This document shows, piece after piece, positions 1 through 11,946 of a stretch of 64,000 bases of DNA. Both the position numbers and the translations under genes were made by a program. This DNA comes from Paragonimus westermani. Lineage: Eukaryota > Platyhelminthes > Trematoda > Plagiorchiida > Troglotrematidae. The notes under the pieces were generated by a model. It was not told the DNA's origin and ran no database searches. It was given only the letters and a program-made list of their open reading frames with translations. Within the stretch, counting starts at the first letter, position 1, and each line of letters opens with the position of its first letter. The stretch lies in contig QNGE01003860.1 in NCBI GenBank assembly GCA_008508345.1, forward strand, positions 1 to 64,000, read 5' to 3'.

Positions 1-1970
1 GTAGTATACTACTCACAACAAAACTGCCTGTTATACAACAATAGGATGGGTATATCCTCACCCTCTTGCTTGATGACCATTGGTGCGATATCATCTGGTC
101 CAGTATGAATTGAGAATTTCCTGTTAGCTAATTGTGAGCGAATACTTCGAACGTCAATCAGAACAGCACTAAAAAATATCTGTTCCAGACGACATGTTAA
201 CAGACGATGCTGTTTACTAAACGAAGCAGCAAAATGTGAATTGATGATTTCACATAGTCAAATACGGTCACCAACGACCGTTTTGCTTTCGTGAGTGATA
301 ACTTTTATTGCAGGGTCCCTCGAGGAATTTCTCCGTTTTTACGGCCGCAATAGTTTCATGCATCCATGCTCGCTATGAAACGCGGGGTTCACTTCCTTTA
401 TATGACGGAGTTTCGTCTGGCGTTCTGTGTTCAGACATTTTGCTCACCTGCGTCACTGGAAGAAATTTAGTGATCGTCTGTACTTCGAATTGAGCATTGT
501 AAGTCTGTTAGTCTCTTTTGCCGTAAGAAATCTACCTCATAAATGCGAATCGATGCGTTTCGACTCTGGGGGGGACGGAACGTCGAAACAAAATGTCAGA
601 CGTTTGCTAAACTCCCCGGCCGCTGTGTCTTGGTCTGGGGTGAGAAAGAATGCCTTCCACTTTTAAGGATCTTGGTGGGGAAAGAGATGGTAATTCATTC
701 AATAAAATTGATCGGACGTTAAAGTACACCTGTCGGCTGGGTAACCATGTTGAAAGCAAACATACATTTGACTACGTTGTGGTCGCTTCCCGGAAATTGT
801 TATAGAACAGATATCTCTATAGAAGAGGTACCTACGGTGATGACAACTTGCCGAAGCCTCCTCGTTGTGCGGTCGCAGGGGAAGGGCTGGCGGCAAGGGC
901 TTCTACTGTCTACACATGCGTTCAATAATATGTTCTGACATCTGAGCGGTACAAAGTTAATGGGTCAAATAAGGCCAGAGACTGACCAACGGTGATCGCC
1001 CAATGAGCATGGAAATTTCAATGTCCAGACAGTGTACAATGTTTTACGGGGTAAAAAGTTAAACAAAGTTGCATATGGCAAACGGAAGTGTGACGAGATG
1101 CCGCAGAACGAGTGATTTATAATCAAACCTGACAATTCAAGTTCAAAACATGCTGTCTGGTGTGCGTTCGGTTTTTCTTCGCAACTCTGGAATGTTTTGG
1201 TCATTTCATACAGATTTCACTGCCATGTTTCGGTAATTTCCTACAGATTTCACTGCTTTCGACGAATTCCTACTGAGTAGGGCTTCTGGTACACGCAAGT
1301 ATGTTGCATTCAGTTGCCTCAGTACTGTTCTATTTTCTGTAGCTTCCGATTATTTGGAAGCTTCAGTTTCTGGGCGCACGCTTGATAGCAGACTTCTTCT
1401 CAGTCGCATGGACCGCTGAGGAGTGCGTGATGCATAAGTGTAGTTTGAACATGACAGTCACTGGAAGCAGCTACAAGTTTCTATTGTTCATTAATTATCG
1501 TAAGCTAAATTAGTGTTATCTTAAAATCACTCGTCATAATCGTTGCAAACGCAAGATCCTTATTCACGTTGGCATCGTCAAGTTACCCAAGGAATAGCTG
1601 TGGTCTCTAGGTGACAAACGGAATCCAGTAAGATGCCTGTAATAAGAGGTGTTATGAGAGGCTTCGGAGCCACCTGCCAGCTTAAGCATGATCTGTGAGA
1701 GTCACTAGGACCTAGCCTGGTGTCGATAATGCTGCCGAAACCGAACCAAGGAGAGGATCCATGCGGTACTTGGCACTTCGCTCCAAGCACCAAGCGGGCA
1801 CTCAGTGGGCATCCTGCCCCAAAGCTCACACTTTCACGTCAGTGCTCATAAACATGCTTTTCCAATCCGCTTAGCAATGTTAACTGGCGAAGCAGTTTGG
1901 CAAAAATCAATATCGGTCAGCAGTATGCAACCTGTGAACCAACATCCGTTCAACTCAAGCATCCCTCCAG
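1..1970. other. Unassigned sequence
   Basis: No gene or known repeat is recognisable here. Open frames are short, overlap on both strands and show no conserved motif. A short direct repeat is visible at about 1204-1256, where a phrase containing ACAGATTTCACTGC occurs twice about 33 bases apart. The stretch is most simply intergenic or intronic. Confidence 0.5.
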
Positions 1971-2217
1971 TCCTTTTGAGTGAGGAAAGGAAGAAAGATA
2001 AGACGTGTGCACGATGTGTACAGCTGAATCTACTCCGATCAGCGTCCGAAACACACTCCGAATATTTATTCAGGATTCAGAGAGGAAAACGACGGATCTC
2101 GTACTTTGTCAGTGAAGCAGCAGACGCCGCCGAGTTACAGTGGAAATATGTTCGAACGATGAACAAATTATATAGGATCCGTCAGGGTCTCCGGTTGTAC
2201 GCAGCCGAGTGGGGCAG
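1971..2217 (+). CDS. Possible host exon, PH-domain-like end (tentative)
   Basis: An open frame runs through 1805-2242. Within it, about 1971-2217 is flanked by a plausible splice acceptor (ATCCCTCCAG just upstream) and a plausible donor (GGGCAG followed by GTGTAT). The peptide ends with YLFRIQRGKRRISYFVSEAA, then a run with AELQWKYV. This resembles the last strands and C-terminal helix of a PH domain: a hydrophobic strand, a basic turn, a strand ending in S-E, then a helix with a conserved W. No neighbouring exon was found, so the gene cannot be named. A chance open frame is a real alternative, since frames of this length occur at random in 64 kb. The splice sites and domain match are inference. 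Confidence 0.22.
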
Positions 2218-3015
2218 GTGTATGTCCCATGATTCCGGCTGATCGGATCAGTCTTCAGGGTTCACTCAAGCCAAACTGCGTCTGCACACAAATATTTAAG
2301 GGTTAGTGAACTATGCAACTTACAACCAGATGGACTATGTGCACGTAGAATAACCACAGGTAATCATCAGCCAGTATTACGGTGGCATAAACAACCAAAT
2401 GTGCAATACAAGGTAAATGAAAAAGGAGTCCGGATGTTAGCCCGTCATGTCAAGTCAGATTGTTATCCGCCGCAAGGCAAGGAGTGCCCGGGCAGGATGT
2501 AATGGCAAAACCATGTATGTGAAAATGAAAACTTTCTGCTAGTTAATAAAATATATAGCACTGGCAAACGGTTGTTATCATGTAACCCCAAGAGAGGACG
2601 GGTAACATCTACATCCAGTGTATGATTAGTGCCGAATTTTGATACCAATTTGCCCTATACGGTCGATATACGGAATGTAAAGGATGTTTAACAACACAAA
2701 GATTATCAGTTGGTTCATTAGGAGGGAAGAAGCAGGAATGGTAACGCGATGTTTATATGTAATCATGTGACACAAACAGGTTAGGCATCCTTTTGTTTTT
2801 CCGAATAGTTTTGGCGTGCAAAACTTCTGAGTAATGATGGATAACCACGGACAGTGGGCCATCATAAAGTATGAAGTAAAAGCATACTCGGATGGTTGGA
2901 TGGTTACTAGCGGGCGTTTGCATATTGCCACTCATGTGCCGAATATAGACATGTCTCCTTATTCACGTGGGAGTTTTAAACATAACTGTGTACAAGATCT
3001 ATCCTGCTATGGCCA
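2218..3015. other. Unassigned sequence
   Basis: No recognisable gene. This stretch lies downstream, in minus-strand sense, of the Gypsy RT/RNase H relic and is where its integrase would be expected. I could not see integrase motifs, so the rest of the element is either deleted or too decayed to recognise. Confidence 0.4.
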
Positions 3016-3291
3016 TTAATGAGCTTCGACGTCAAGATGAATATGTCTAATGGTGGAATTGATGGCCTTGATCAGTTCAAAGGTAACGTGATATAACACC
3101 AAGCGAAACAGAGGGCTTCCCTCAGATGCCATTGGGTCAATTTTCAAAGAAATCGTCCTTAGACAGTTGGTGGTATCTTTGAGAAAACGTAAATAATACT
3201 GCACCGAAGGGCCAGAATTTACCAGGACTCGGAGAGTTTGTTCATGTAAGTCATTCCAAACAAAATTGTCTCGAGGAAGAATAGCTAACAA
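3016..3291 (-). pseudogene. Possible Gypsy RT-RNase H connection, degenerate
   Basis: A 91-residue minus-strand frame lies about 220 bases downstream, in element sense, of the RT active site. FVWNDLHEQTLRVL followed by a P-x-V-Q-Y-Y phrase fits the Gypsy connection region, where a W-containing segment and 'F..LK..L...PVL' precede RNase H. The rest of the frame shows no clear RNase H catalytic residues. The assignment leans on position and this one motif, so it is weaker than the RT call. Confidence 0.4.
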
Positions 3292-3507
3292 AGGTTTTGC
3301 CTTATCAGCGAAATAATGAATTCAAGGAGAATGACACTAAGGGTGACCCAATAAAGCACGTAACTCAGCAAAACTCTTTGAAGTGGATGCTCTAATTAGA
3401 CGTGGTAAGCGACCAGGATTAAGACGATAGCCATTCCCATCAACGAGATACTTTACATTTGAGAACTCGGGCGCAAAAAATACACTAGGAAGAATTGAGC
3501 ACAACGC

Positions 3508-4182
3508 CTAAAGAGCAGTAACGTTCAAGTAGTTCATACAATCGTTCATCATCAGGTCATCCGGGTAAATGGAAACACCCACTAGGTTGTCAGCAATGGT
3601 GCTAATAACCTCCTGAAATGCAGCAAGTGGTACATATAGACCGACTGACAGAAAATTACACCGAGACAATCCGAAAAGAGTGCTAGTGGTTTTCAGAGCA
3701 CAAGAAACCTCGTCAAGTAGAAGCTCGCCGTAGTTATAAATAGGTAATGGCAATCGGAAATGCACTTAGTTCAAACCCATGGCTAGTTCCTACGTAGTAG
3801 AAACAACGTAGCATGTTAGGTACGAATAACTAATTCATCTTATGAAACAACAACAGCGTGGCATGTTCGATTACGAACTACCATCACTGTAACTCTGTAG
3901 AAAGGCGCCTTTAAATCAAGCTTCGAAAAATATTCTGAATTACGAAATTGTCCTCTGGTTCAACGTTGCCACATCTCTACAAAAGGAAGTTTTGGAGGGT
4001 GGGTCAATAATCACAGCAAATTCTGGGCATTTTACCAGTACCTATAGGCGGAGACACAACGGATGTAGCCCAAACCGAAGACTGATGGGGAGCTTGTATC
4101 CATTTTTCGACTAATTGTTCGAGTGCTTTACCGAATGGCTCACGAAGTCTGAGAGGATCGATTTGTTGCTTCGTAAAAGTCG
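3508..4182 (-). pseudogene. Gypsy reverse transcriptase, degenerate
   Basis: The enzyme normally copies element RNA into DNA. Visible pieces from high to low coordinate are: the opening LRLREPFGKALEQLVEK at about 4150-4095; the segment ending in PRICCDY (family usual: P-R-I-C-G-D-Y-R); FSKLDLKAPFYRV at about 3930-3890 (usual: FSKLDLKDAY); then AAFQEVISTIADNLVGVSI followed by YPDDL at about 3620-3565, which is the YxDD catalytic motif. The segments are in different frames, so at least two frameshifts have occurred. A short imperfect duplication at about 3797-3881 (two GAAACAAC...GCATGTT...ACTA phrases) interrupts the middle. Clearly inactive. Confidence 0.68.
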
Positions 4183-4403
4183 CATTGCCTTTTCAGTTCG
4201 GGCGAAATGTTTTCAGACGCATGCTACCCGGAGCTTTTGAACACTGGGGGAGTGGACTGCACACTTCTGAGTTACGTGCACCTGAGCACACTGGAGAGGA
4301 AATGTGTAAAAGTTTCACATTTTTTCGAACCAACAATCGATGGCCTGGGATCAACAAGCAGAAATGGCAACTGTTCACCTTGGACCGAGTGTAGTGACTT
4401 GAA

Positions 4404-4606
4404 GGTGACCTCACTTTTTCTGCTGCACGATGTGTGAAATTCTTCCCACAATCCTGATTCACATTGTACACAGGATCGTAAGGATCTTCGCCTGCCATCC
4501 ACTTGCTACATGCGATCGCGTTTTTACGCTTGCGTGTTTGTTGAACTATGAGAGCCAGTGGGGCCGTACACACCCCGGCTTGCTCGTGCGCTCGACAGTC
4601 GGATCC
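4404..4606 (-). repeat. Dispersed repeat, copy A
   Basis: Read on the minus strand, this ~200-bp segment is clearly related to 11947-12127 on the plus strand. Shared phrases include CCGAC(T/A)GTCGAG, GAGCAAGCC, AATCCTTACGA or GATCCTTACGA, and TTTCACACATCGT or TTTACACATCGT. Both copies translate to a similar phrase (DPYDPVYNVNQ versus NPYEPKYSAN), which suggests an old coding segment. Copy A sits immediately upstream, in element sense, of the minus-strand Gypsy RT at 3.0-4.18 kb and could be its gag or protease part. That link is inference. Confidence 0.55.
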
Positions 4607-5149
4607 TCAACTTCCCCAGCCATTTCCGCTTATCGCAGTCGGTTGGGGCTGATCAAGACCAACTGCAATTATCATATGCTATAAGTTCGGTCTCGCTCAA
4701 TAATCCACATTCATATTCCGCGTCTGGTATTCGTTGCGTGGGCCGTGAAAATCGTTAACTGAGCAGACTTACGCGCTAAGATTAGTGGGCCTGAATATTT
4801 TATGGATTTCCATAGGTATATATTTCCGATGTCGCTCACCGCCACGTTTCTAAATTGAATTAAAACCTCTATTACCGTAGACGGTATGCAGAAAGAGGTT
4901 TTGGTTCGCCAGACGTCTCTGTCAGTGCAATTTCCGTCCAGGTTGCACCGTTCAGGAGAAGTGGCCTTTGGAGCTGGTTCGCACAGTTAGAGGCCAAATT
5001 CGCTATGCGGACCGTTACCACGGGCCCTATAGCACGAACATTCCCTGAGTGATCCTTGAATGTTTTACGCAGACATTTCCAGAACAATCAGGTGGCGGTG
5101 GGGGATAAACGAGCGGGCCACCCCATTAAGCGTTTTAATCACATGTCTT
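4607..5149. other. Unassigned sequence before the plus-strand Gypsy relic
   Basis: No confident gene. The N-terminal part of gag and the 5' LTR of the downstream Gypsy relic would lie here, but I could not find an LTR boundary or a primer-binding site. Open frames at 4872-5087 (minus) and from 5060 (plus) show no motif in this part. Confidence 0.4.
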
Positions 5150-5560
5150 ACAATTCCTATTTGCATAGGGAGCTCAAAAGCATTGAACGGAAACCGGTCC
5201 TTACATGTTAACGATGTTGTTTCTCTCCCGACTCACGTCACAGACGAGGTGACTGACAGCTGGGAAATGCCAGACTTAATTAAGCCACGCGAGCAGCTGA
5301 AAGGGGTCATCATCAAGGGAATTGACCTTTCTGATCGTCAATGCATCGCGCAGTTGCTGAGCGTTGACGAGCTAGACGTCCAAGGGCCTTCACAGCTTTT
5401 ACACCACATGCATCATCGCCGGCCCCACACATCTCGAGCGGTCTTTTCTGAAAGAAATGTGGATCCAGCGTCTGCCTAGATATATGCAAAATATCCTTGG
5501 TGCCAACCCCCAGGTGGCCCTGTCGCAGTGAGCTGACATCGCCGGGGAGGATATAAGGGA
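5150..5560 (+). pseudogene. Gypsy gag remnant
   Basis: Gag forms the particle that packages element RNA. The frame 5060-5479 carries VSLPTHVTDEVTDSWEMPDL, then LKGVIIKGIDLSDRQCIAQL and LLSVDELDVQGPSQLLHHM. These match the flatworm Gypsy gag pattern of 'LPP..ADEV.DLL', 'LK.AILQRTSLSD.QR' and 'LL..EELGDR.PSQLLR.M'. After the stop at 5477 the match continues in another frame with FLQRLPRYMQNIL and ANPQVALSQ, the usual 'FLQRLP..VQ.IL' phrase. This marks a frameshift near 5470. The start codon of the original gag cannot be placed. Confidence 0.68.
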
Positions 5561-5729
5561 AACCGGTCTTTCAAGGATCCGCGCCAGTCCTGGAGTCACT
5601 AGCAATCCACACCAACGAACTCACACGCCAAATTCAGGTGCTGAGCACTCGGAGATCACGCTCACACGCGTCATCTCGTAAATCTATCAGCAGCGCCTCC
5701 CGGTCGGACCCTATAAAACGACAAATGCC

Positions 5730-6170
5730 TAAAAGAAGCGTTAATTCTGACCACCGCTGTTACCAGCAGCGGTTTGGTGATCTTGTTGGATTCTTTCGCC
5801 GTAACTTTCCCTTCACCAAAACTGATCGGGGAAACTAGCCGGCCGGCACGTCACAACGACCGATGTTGCTGGCCGCCGAAGTCGCCTGTTTTTCATTCGA
5901 GACCGCTAACTCATTGATATTGACGTAGAGGTTAGTGTCCTCCCACCGAATTCTCGCGAACGATCCACGCAGACGCAATCAAGTTTACGTGTAACAAACG
6001 ATGCATATATTACCGTCTCTGACCAGCATTCACGTTCTTTGAACTTAGGCCTCCGCCACACCATTCGATAGTTTTTCACCGTTGCAAAAGTCCAGATGTC
6101 AATTATTGGCGTCGACTTTCTCAAGAATTTCGGCTTGCTAGTCGACGCAAGAGATCGTCGGTTAGTCAGG
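5730..6170 (+). pseudogene. Gypsy nucleocapsid / protease remnant
   Basis: At about 5745-5830 a phrase CYQQRFGDLVGFFRRNF sits where the element usually has a zinc-knuckle-like C-x-x-H-x-x-F-G-x-x-A-x-x-C segment. The cysteines after the first are lost. At about 5836-5905 GRHVTTTDVAGRRSRLFFIR matches the lead-in to the aspartic protease. The following IDIDVEVSVLPP replaces the family's V-D-T-G-A-E-V-S-V-L-P-P, so the catalytic D-T-G is destroyed. TVAKVQMSIIGVDFL at about 6075-6122 matches the last protease strands. It is inactive. Confidence 0.65.
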
Positions 6171-6261
6171 CACAGCACGTTCAGTTATGAGTTACTAGGC
6201 ATATGCGCGGTTGTTCACCACTTTGAATGCGCCGTCTAAGGTCGGCACTTTGTGATTTCTA

Positions 6262-6460
6262 TCCATCGCAAACCGTTCGTATATGCCCGCCGTAATCTTT
6301 CCGAGCGCCACTCACCTCGCGAGTTGCCCACCTGGATTTCAGTCTGCAATTTCCAACAGACGTACGGCACGTCTGTGGCAATGACAACGTTGTGACGGTT
6401 GCTGCGTCACACGTATTAGCACGTATTGGCGAAGAATTCATCGATTTGTCACCTATGTAC
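6262..6460 (+). pseudogene. Gypsy RNase H tail, truncated
   Basis: A short stretch reads HRKPFVYARRNLSERHSPRE in one frame, then RVAHLDFSLQFPTDVRHVCG with VVTVAASHVLARIGEEF in another. This corresponds to the end of Gypsy RNase H and its connection ('HKPL.YA', 'RE.RHLDFISQFTTDIRHV.G..N.VADALSR'). Only this tail is present. Its abrupt start, about 90 bases after the end of the protease region, marks the junction of the internal deletion. Confidence 0.62.
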
Positions 6461-6589
6461 GATGCACAATGTACGGAGAATGATCTCCGCTCTTCTTGTC
6501 AACATTTGTCATAAGGCTTCCCGGACCTCCCGCTATCAATGACAACTGGAACGATCACTTGCGATAATTCCTCGTCCAGCGGTGCCTTC

Positions 6590-7470
6590 AATCTTACGAC
6601 GTCGCGCGTTCGACACGCTACATAACATTGCCCGCCCTGGCATCCGGGCCACCGCTAAACTTGTTTCCCATTGGTACGTCAAGCCTTGTATGTAAGAGGA
6701 TCTCCGCGCGCGGGCACGACTTTGCGTGGCTTGTCAACAATCTAAAGTTCACCGCCATTTCTCAGCCTCGATTGGCTGGTACCTTGCGTTCACACCTTGA
6801 TTTGCACATCTCCACGTCAGTGGGTCCTTTGCCGCCCTCTGGCATGACCCATATCTTGACGATGTTGAACCGTTTCACGCGATGACCAGAGGCCGTCCCC
6901 ATACCCGGCGTCCACTCGGAGACCTAACACACGCATTTGTTGAGCGCTGAAAAGCATCTCACGGTTGCTCAGCCACATTTACAACCGACCGTGGCCTTCG
7001 ATTTGAGAGCGGTTCCTTTGCGGAAACGTTGAACTCGCTTGGAAGTCATCGCACGTAGACTACGTTATGCCACCCGGCCGCAAATTGTATAGTGGAAAGC
7101 TTTCACCAAAACATAAAAGCAGCCTTTGCCGCGGTCGATGCAATCTGCTGGACAGAAACCTTGCCAATGGCTTTGCTCGGCATTCACACGGCCCTCAAGG
7201 CTGACATACAGCGCCAAACTCCTTTGCAGTTAAACTTTGTGTCTTTCTGGTGGCTACTCCTCCTCCATTACAGAAGTAAATCGACGTGCTTCCTACGCCA
7301 AACAGCTTGCCTCGCACATGTGTCACTTCCGTGTCACGGACACACGAGTGAAATGCCGCAAGGTATTCGTTCCCAAAGATCTCCATGACTGCACAAATGT
7401 GTGTGTTTGCGTAGATGGTACACTTACACACTAAATGAGAATCGTATGGTGTGATCCCTGTGAACACAAT
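6590..7470 (+). pseudogene. Gypsy integrase and pol C-terminus, degenerate
   Basis: Integrase inserts element DNA into the host genome. The zinc-binding region reads RRRAFDTLHNIARPGIRAT, where the expected second histidine is A, then LCVACQQSKVHRH, which keeps the C-x-x-C pair. VGPLPPSGMTHILTM at about 6820-6860 is the first catalytic block, but its aspartate has become S/T. TTDRGLRFES near 6980 keeps the second D. VESFHQNIKAAF near 7094 keeps the catalytic E. LPMALLGIHTALKADI and KVFVPKDLHDCTNVCVCVD (about 7355-7415) follow as in the family. Several frame changes separate the blocks, including one near 7230-7270. Confidence 0.75.
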
Positions 7471-10400
7471 CAGCAGAAAATTTCGCGCAACGAAGGGTCA
7501 AATTTGGGTCAATACGCTGTTGAATTGTGATTAGCTGCATGTTTCCACCTAAGCACGACTGCTTTTCGACGTCATGGAAATGACGAAGCAGGTTGTTGGG
7601 GACTTATTTTGCAAGGCTCAATGATGCAAAGCGGAGTGAACTGATCGGTATGCTGCTTTGTTGATTGGGTGTATTTATTGGGTCATACGGCGTAGTTGTC
7701 ACCGGAGCCGACTGATGCATTCATACGTGGGTCGGTAAATCTGTCAACGCCGACTGCCCCTGATCGGTGAGTGCGCCGGCTGTTGGCATTTTCCGAGGTT
7801 TTCATCCCATTTCGGAGGTGACTTTTCAAACATTAATATGCTACCGCTGCACACAATTGAGTGGAAGCAGAGGAGACAAGAAGTATGCCTACGTTCAAAC
7901 GATTGTTTGTGACATCTTTGAAAATGTTTCCGATGTTGGTTGTTTATGCTTTAGTGAACATGTCTGGTACGCATCGGATACGTTCGTGAGAATATTATGA
8001 TACTTATGGTATTTGAATAAGCGTTTTTATGCTTTTGGTGTTGTACGGCGAGGTTAACTATGGTTCGCACGCACCGTTCTATTGTTCATTGCAACAAGTT
8101 CAGAATGTATCGAAGGCGACAAAAATACAAGAATTCGAGACGACTGCAACCTAAGAGGACTGCCATTTGTTGGAAATGGCGATACAGGCTAACAGTAGAC
8201 TCCAGTCATTGGTCTGAATGTGATATCCTTTTTATAGTGCCAAGGAAGTGTAGGCTTTCTCCGTATTGTTTCCTCTTTAGATGACGTTATTTGCAGTAAC
8301 ACAGGTAATAACAGTTGGCCAAGCGCAGGGCAATTTGGTACGGTGTCCGACATAGTGGATGATTTCAAAGAATGAGGTGTGGGATGAGAGTCTCTGGAAA
8401 GCAACTACAGCGCTTGTGAGAATAATCAACTATTTGGCGAGGTCCACGCCAACTGACGTTCGTACTCTGCTCAGTAAACTCCGCGATTGCCTTTCGAAAA
8501 TAATATTAGATGGAAAGTATGCCTACTTTTGTTCGTAAATTGTTCTGTTACCCCTGCCGTATGATGCATCAATGGTGAATGCTGATGGAGCAGCCATCTA
8601 GTTGCCCATCGGTGGTGTTAGACCTTTCAAGTTATAGGGGCCGCAGTTATGTCAGTCATGCACAAAAGCATTTGCAGCCGAACACAGACGATTCGAGGTT
8701 ACTACCTACCACAATTAAGTGAGGTTACTTTATAAAAAACAGCGATATTCCAATGCATCTGACTTCGCACATTCTAGGGGAATAGAATTTCGATAGACAT
8801 TCCGTGATATACCTTCTAGTGACAATATAATAAACATGGGTTTACCCCTAAAAAGTTCAGTGTAAGTTGATCACCGCAGCTTGTTGACAAGTTACCGGTG
8901 AACAGCCACGATGTCCGGAGGATGACTGTGATGAGGACGATCGTACAAAATGAGGAAAGTTTGGGGCCTACCCTGATGAGGTACGCACTTCCGCCATGCA
9001 ACTCCGCTGAATCACATTCTATCATGGAGCGTCCAAGATCCATCGGTGGCGTTGCGCACGGTGCGCATAACATTAGCCATAACGACAGTAGTGAGGAAAC
9101 ATGAATTTAATTTTAATTCTTCGCAGTAAGTTGCTCAGAAGAAAAGGCCACTAAGGCTGATTTACAACGTTCATCTTTCTTGACTGCTTTCGATGTTAAC
9201 GTAGCGGCGCGGAGAATTCACTGGCCTGCCTGCGGTATGATATGTAAAAATGTTCCAAAACTCGGTTGCATAGTGTACCTAGGCTATTTAGAAAGCTCGC
9301 ATGATGTATGCTGTCCGATTGTTTGTCTGCATGTCATGTGACTGTGGCGCAAACCCGAAGGACATGTCACATTCTTCCGGTTTGCTCGCTCGCCGACGAC
9401 CACTGTCTATCCTCTCTAGCTAATTCACGTGTCAGTGCCGTTTGTGGTGCTATCAGAGATCAACTGTACATTTCGTTGAACAGAGATTTGGTCTCTCTCC
9501 CCAACGGACTTTGGCTTTTCGTGTCTGATAATTGCATACCTGAAGATAAAGAGGCTTGGCGCAACGAACACTAAAGCAACAACTAAAGCAACACTAAAGC
9601 GTATTTTGCACCTGATACACTTCTTCAATTTGCAAATTAACACATTACTGGCTATCATGGAACGGATGTACGTCGAAATAACGCCGTTGTCGAATTAAAG
9701 TGCACCGTATTTGCCTTTGCCAGTGCCGTCAGCAACACATTTACAGGAATGTTCCGTTCCGCAATGGTAAGCGGCAAGTGTAACGACCGGCTGAGGTTCA
9801 TTTGGGCTGATCTTCTACGAAGTACCAGCGTCCCAGAGTAGGGGCTTCAGTTCGGGATAAGATAGAACGGTCAATGAGTGCAGCCGCTGGACAAAGTACC
9901 TATTGCGATGCGCACAACACGTTTTCATTCAAATACATACATTGAAAAGTCTTTTAACTAGGTATGTGTGATGGAAATCTACTCGACTCACTGCTTATCC
10001 AAACCCAGACACAACAGACGATCTGACAAACAGCCAGCCGAAATATCGCGTTAAAGATATGGCATCAGGATTGGACGCACGGTCTCAGTGTTGTGTCTTC
10101 CGTTATTTGCCAATTAATCTGTTCCATATTCCACAAATTAACATAGAGTTTGTGGCTTTGCATGTGCTAATACGATCAGTCAATGACACTATGATTTCTT
10201 TAATTCTGTTATGCATCAATAGATTTGGCGTCTCAACTCATGAATATCAGCTGTTTACTGCTACCAGTACCAGGTCTTCTCCTTATTACTTGCGTGAGAG
10301 GTTTCGATTCAACTACGATTTCTAGGGCTATTCGAAGTCCCTAAGTCCGAGTGTCACAGTATGTTCTGCCATATACGTTTTCTTCGTCACGTAACTGGGA

Positions 10401-11946
10401 CAGTACTTGACGTGACGGAATGTGCAACCACTTCTGACAATGTGCTCAATGAATACTTTGATGGGTGATTACGTTGCACACAGGACAAACGGTGTATTCA
10501 ATGTGCGTGTGCATAACGCAGTGAGGACGTCAGCCCGGTGTCTGCGGCGACGTGACGGTATCCCTACTTCTCCACTAAAAGAAATTTATTGTGGCCCTGG
10601 ATGAAAGGAATGCTTTTGAACTGGATACAAATTAAACTTTCACAGTCTGTATAAAAGTTACCCTCAGTACATGTTAATAATCTGCATTATACTCATAGTT
10701 TTCACTTCAGTGGCGTTTTGAGGAAGGCTCTAGTCAACCGGCTGGTCAAGTTCAAGGGCCGCAGGGAGGTTGGCAGAATACAAATTCGATCAGGGTATGC
10801 ACCAGGTTAATCAACGGGAGGAAATAGTGGTGAGAATAGTGAAGTTCAGCCTGCGTTTATTGTGTTGTTATTGGCCCGTACAGCCTCTGTTCTTGATTGG
10901 CCGAATAAACGGAATGGGGAAAGAAATTTTGCTCATAGAGTTCTGACAAGAATCAAGGATTGTTAAAGTATGCCTAGTGATACCTATCACGGAAAATTCA
11001 GAATGTTCTGTAGTTACCGTCTTCAAGCATCTCACGAAATCAACGTGGACATTGCAGTGTACGTAATATTGTGGAATTCACTGTAGTGAATTCATATGAA
11101 TTTACTGTTCGGTATACTTATTAATTAGACAGATTCTTTTCAATGTGACTGGTGGTATCAACGGAATTAACACCATGGGCAATAGAATGAAGATCGGGAC
11201 TCAATTTGCCATCGTTGAAGCTGAATTTTGCAGAAGATTTTGAACTGTGACCATAGGACTGAACGTGGTTAATTTTACCACAGTTGTGTCACAGCGATTC
11301 GAAACCGACAAGTCAGTCTGAAATGTCTAACATCGCATAAATTACAGCTGGTCCACCGTCGGGCGGCATCTGAATCAGGTGTAGGTTGATTATTACCAAT
11401 TGCATTTCTAATGTGAACCTTTTCATACCTCCGCCTTTGCTGACCCTCAGATCGTCTCATTCAGTTCATTTCAGTTCACAGGACAGATGGCGGCCACGAG
11501 CCAGAAAGTCAACATTCTCGCGCTGATAGACCTAGAACTTGTAAAGCTTCAGCTTCGGGTTTTCTGACTTCAAAGTAGGGTGTCCTCTTGCAACTTCACT
11601 GTAACGCAAAAAATGAGCATCAGTTGAGGTATATGCATACAGAACCGTTGGTACTGCTCACCAGAAATCACACACATGGGAACGCTTCAGCTTGCGAACT
11701 AAAGATATGCACTCGCACTCATAGCTGTCCAGCCATACTTACTATCGCATACATCCCAACATCAACGTCTACCTGTATGTTTAAAGCGAAAGGGCGATAA
11801 GTTAACTCTTCTCAAAGTATACACAACGACTGCCAGACGCGAAATGAGAATAACTGGGGGAGACCAACGTATATTACACATAAATTTTGATAGATCTCAA
11901 CTCGTGTTTAATTACACCGATACATTGATGTACCTACGGAGGACGG
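7471..11946. other. Unassigned sequence
   Basis: About 4.5 kb with no gene I can support. Frames such as 7767-8000, 8060-8284, 9308-9574 and 10059-10325 are short and lack known motifs. A small simple repeat, ACTAAAGCAAC repeated about three times, lies at 9568-9600. Decayed retroelement sequence may be present but is below what can be recognised by eye. Confidence 0.45.
9568..9600 (+). repeat. Short tandem repeat, ACTAAAGCAAC-like
   Basis: Three imperfect tandem copies of an 11-14-base unit containing CTAAAGC are directly visible. It is a minor microduplication with no evident function. Confidence 0.6.

Larger units (their letters stand above)
3016..4182 (-). mobile_element. Ty3/Gypsy-like retrotransposon relic (RT to RNase H)
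   Basis: Read on the minus strand, this holds a broken pol region in the expected order. It starts with the reverse-transcriptase N-terminus at about 4182-4005, continues through the RT core and active-site region at 3765-3508, and ends with a possible RNase H segment at 3291-3016. Phrases such as LRLREPFGKALEQLVEK and MPRICCDY match the Gypsy RT opening also seen in the plus-strand relic at 26.6 kb. Several frameshifts and stops interrupt it, so it cannot encode a working protein. No LTR or integrase was found attached. The upstream side abuts a repeat at 4404-4606 that may belong to the same element. Confidence 0.72.
5150..7470 (+). mobile_element. Ty3/Gypsy-like relic lacking reverse transcriptase
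   Basis: The plus strand holds gag (about 5150-5560), a nucleocapsid and protease stretch (about 5730-6170), the tail of RNase H (about 6262-6460) and integrase to the pol C-terminus (about 6590-7470), in canonical Gypsy order. The RT and most of RNase H are missing: the post-protease phrase MSIIGVDFLKNFGLLVD ends near 6168 and RNase H tail sequence begins near 6262. This marks an internal deletion of over a kilobase relative to a full element. Frames change repeatedly and catalytic residues are lost, so it is dead. Boundaries are approximate because no LTRs were identified. Confidence 0.78.
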
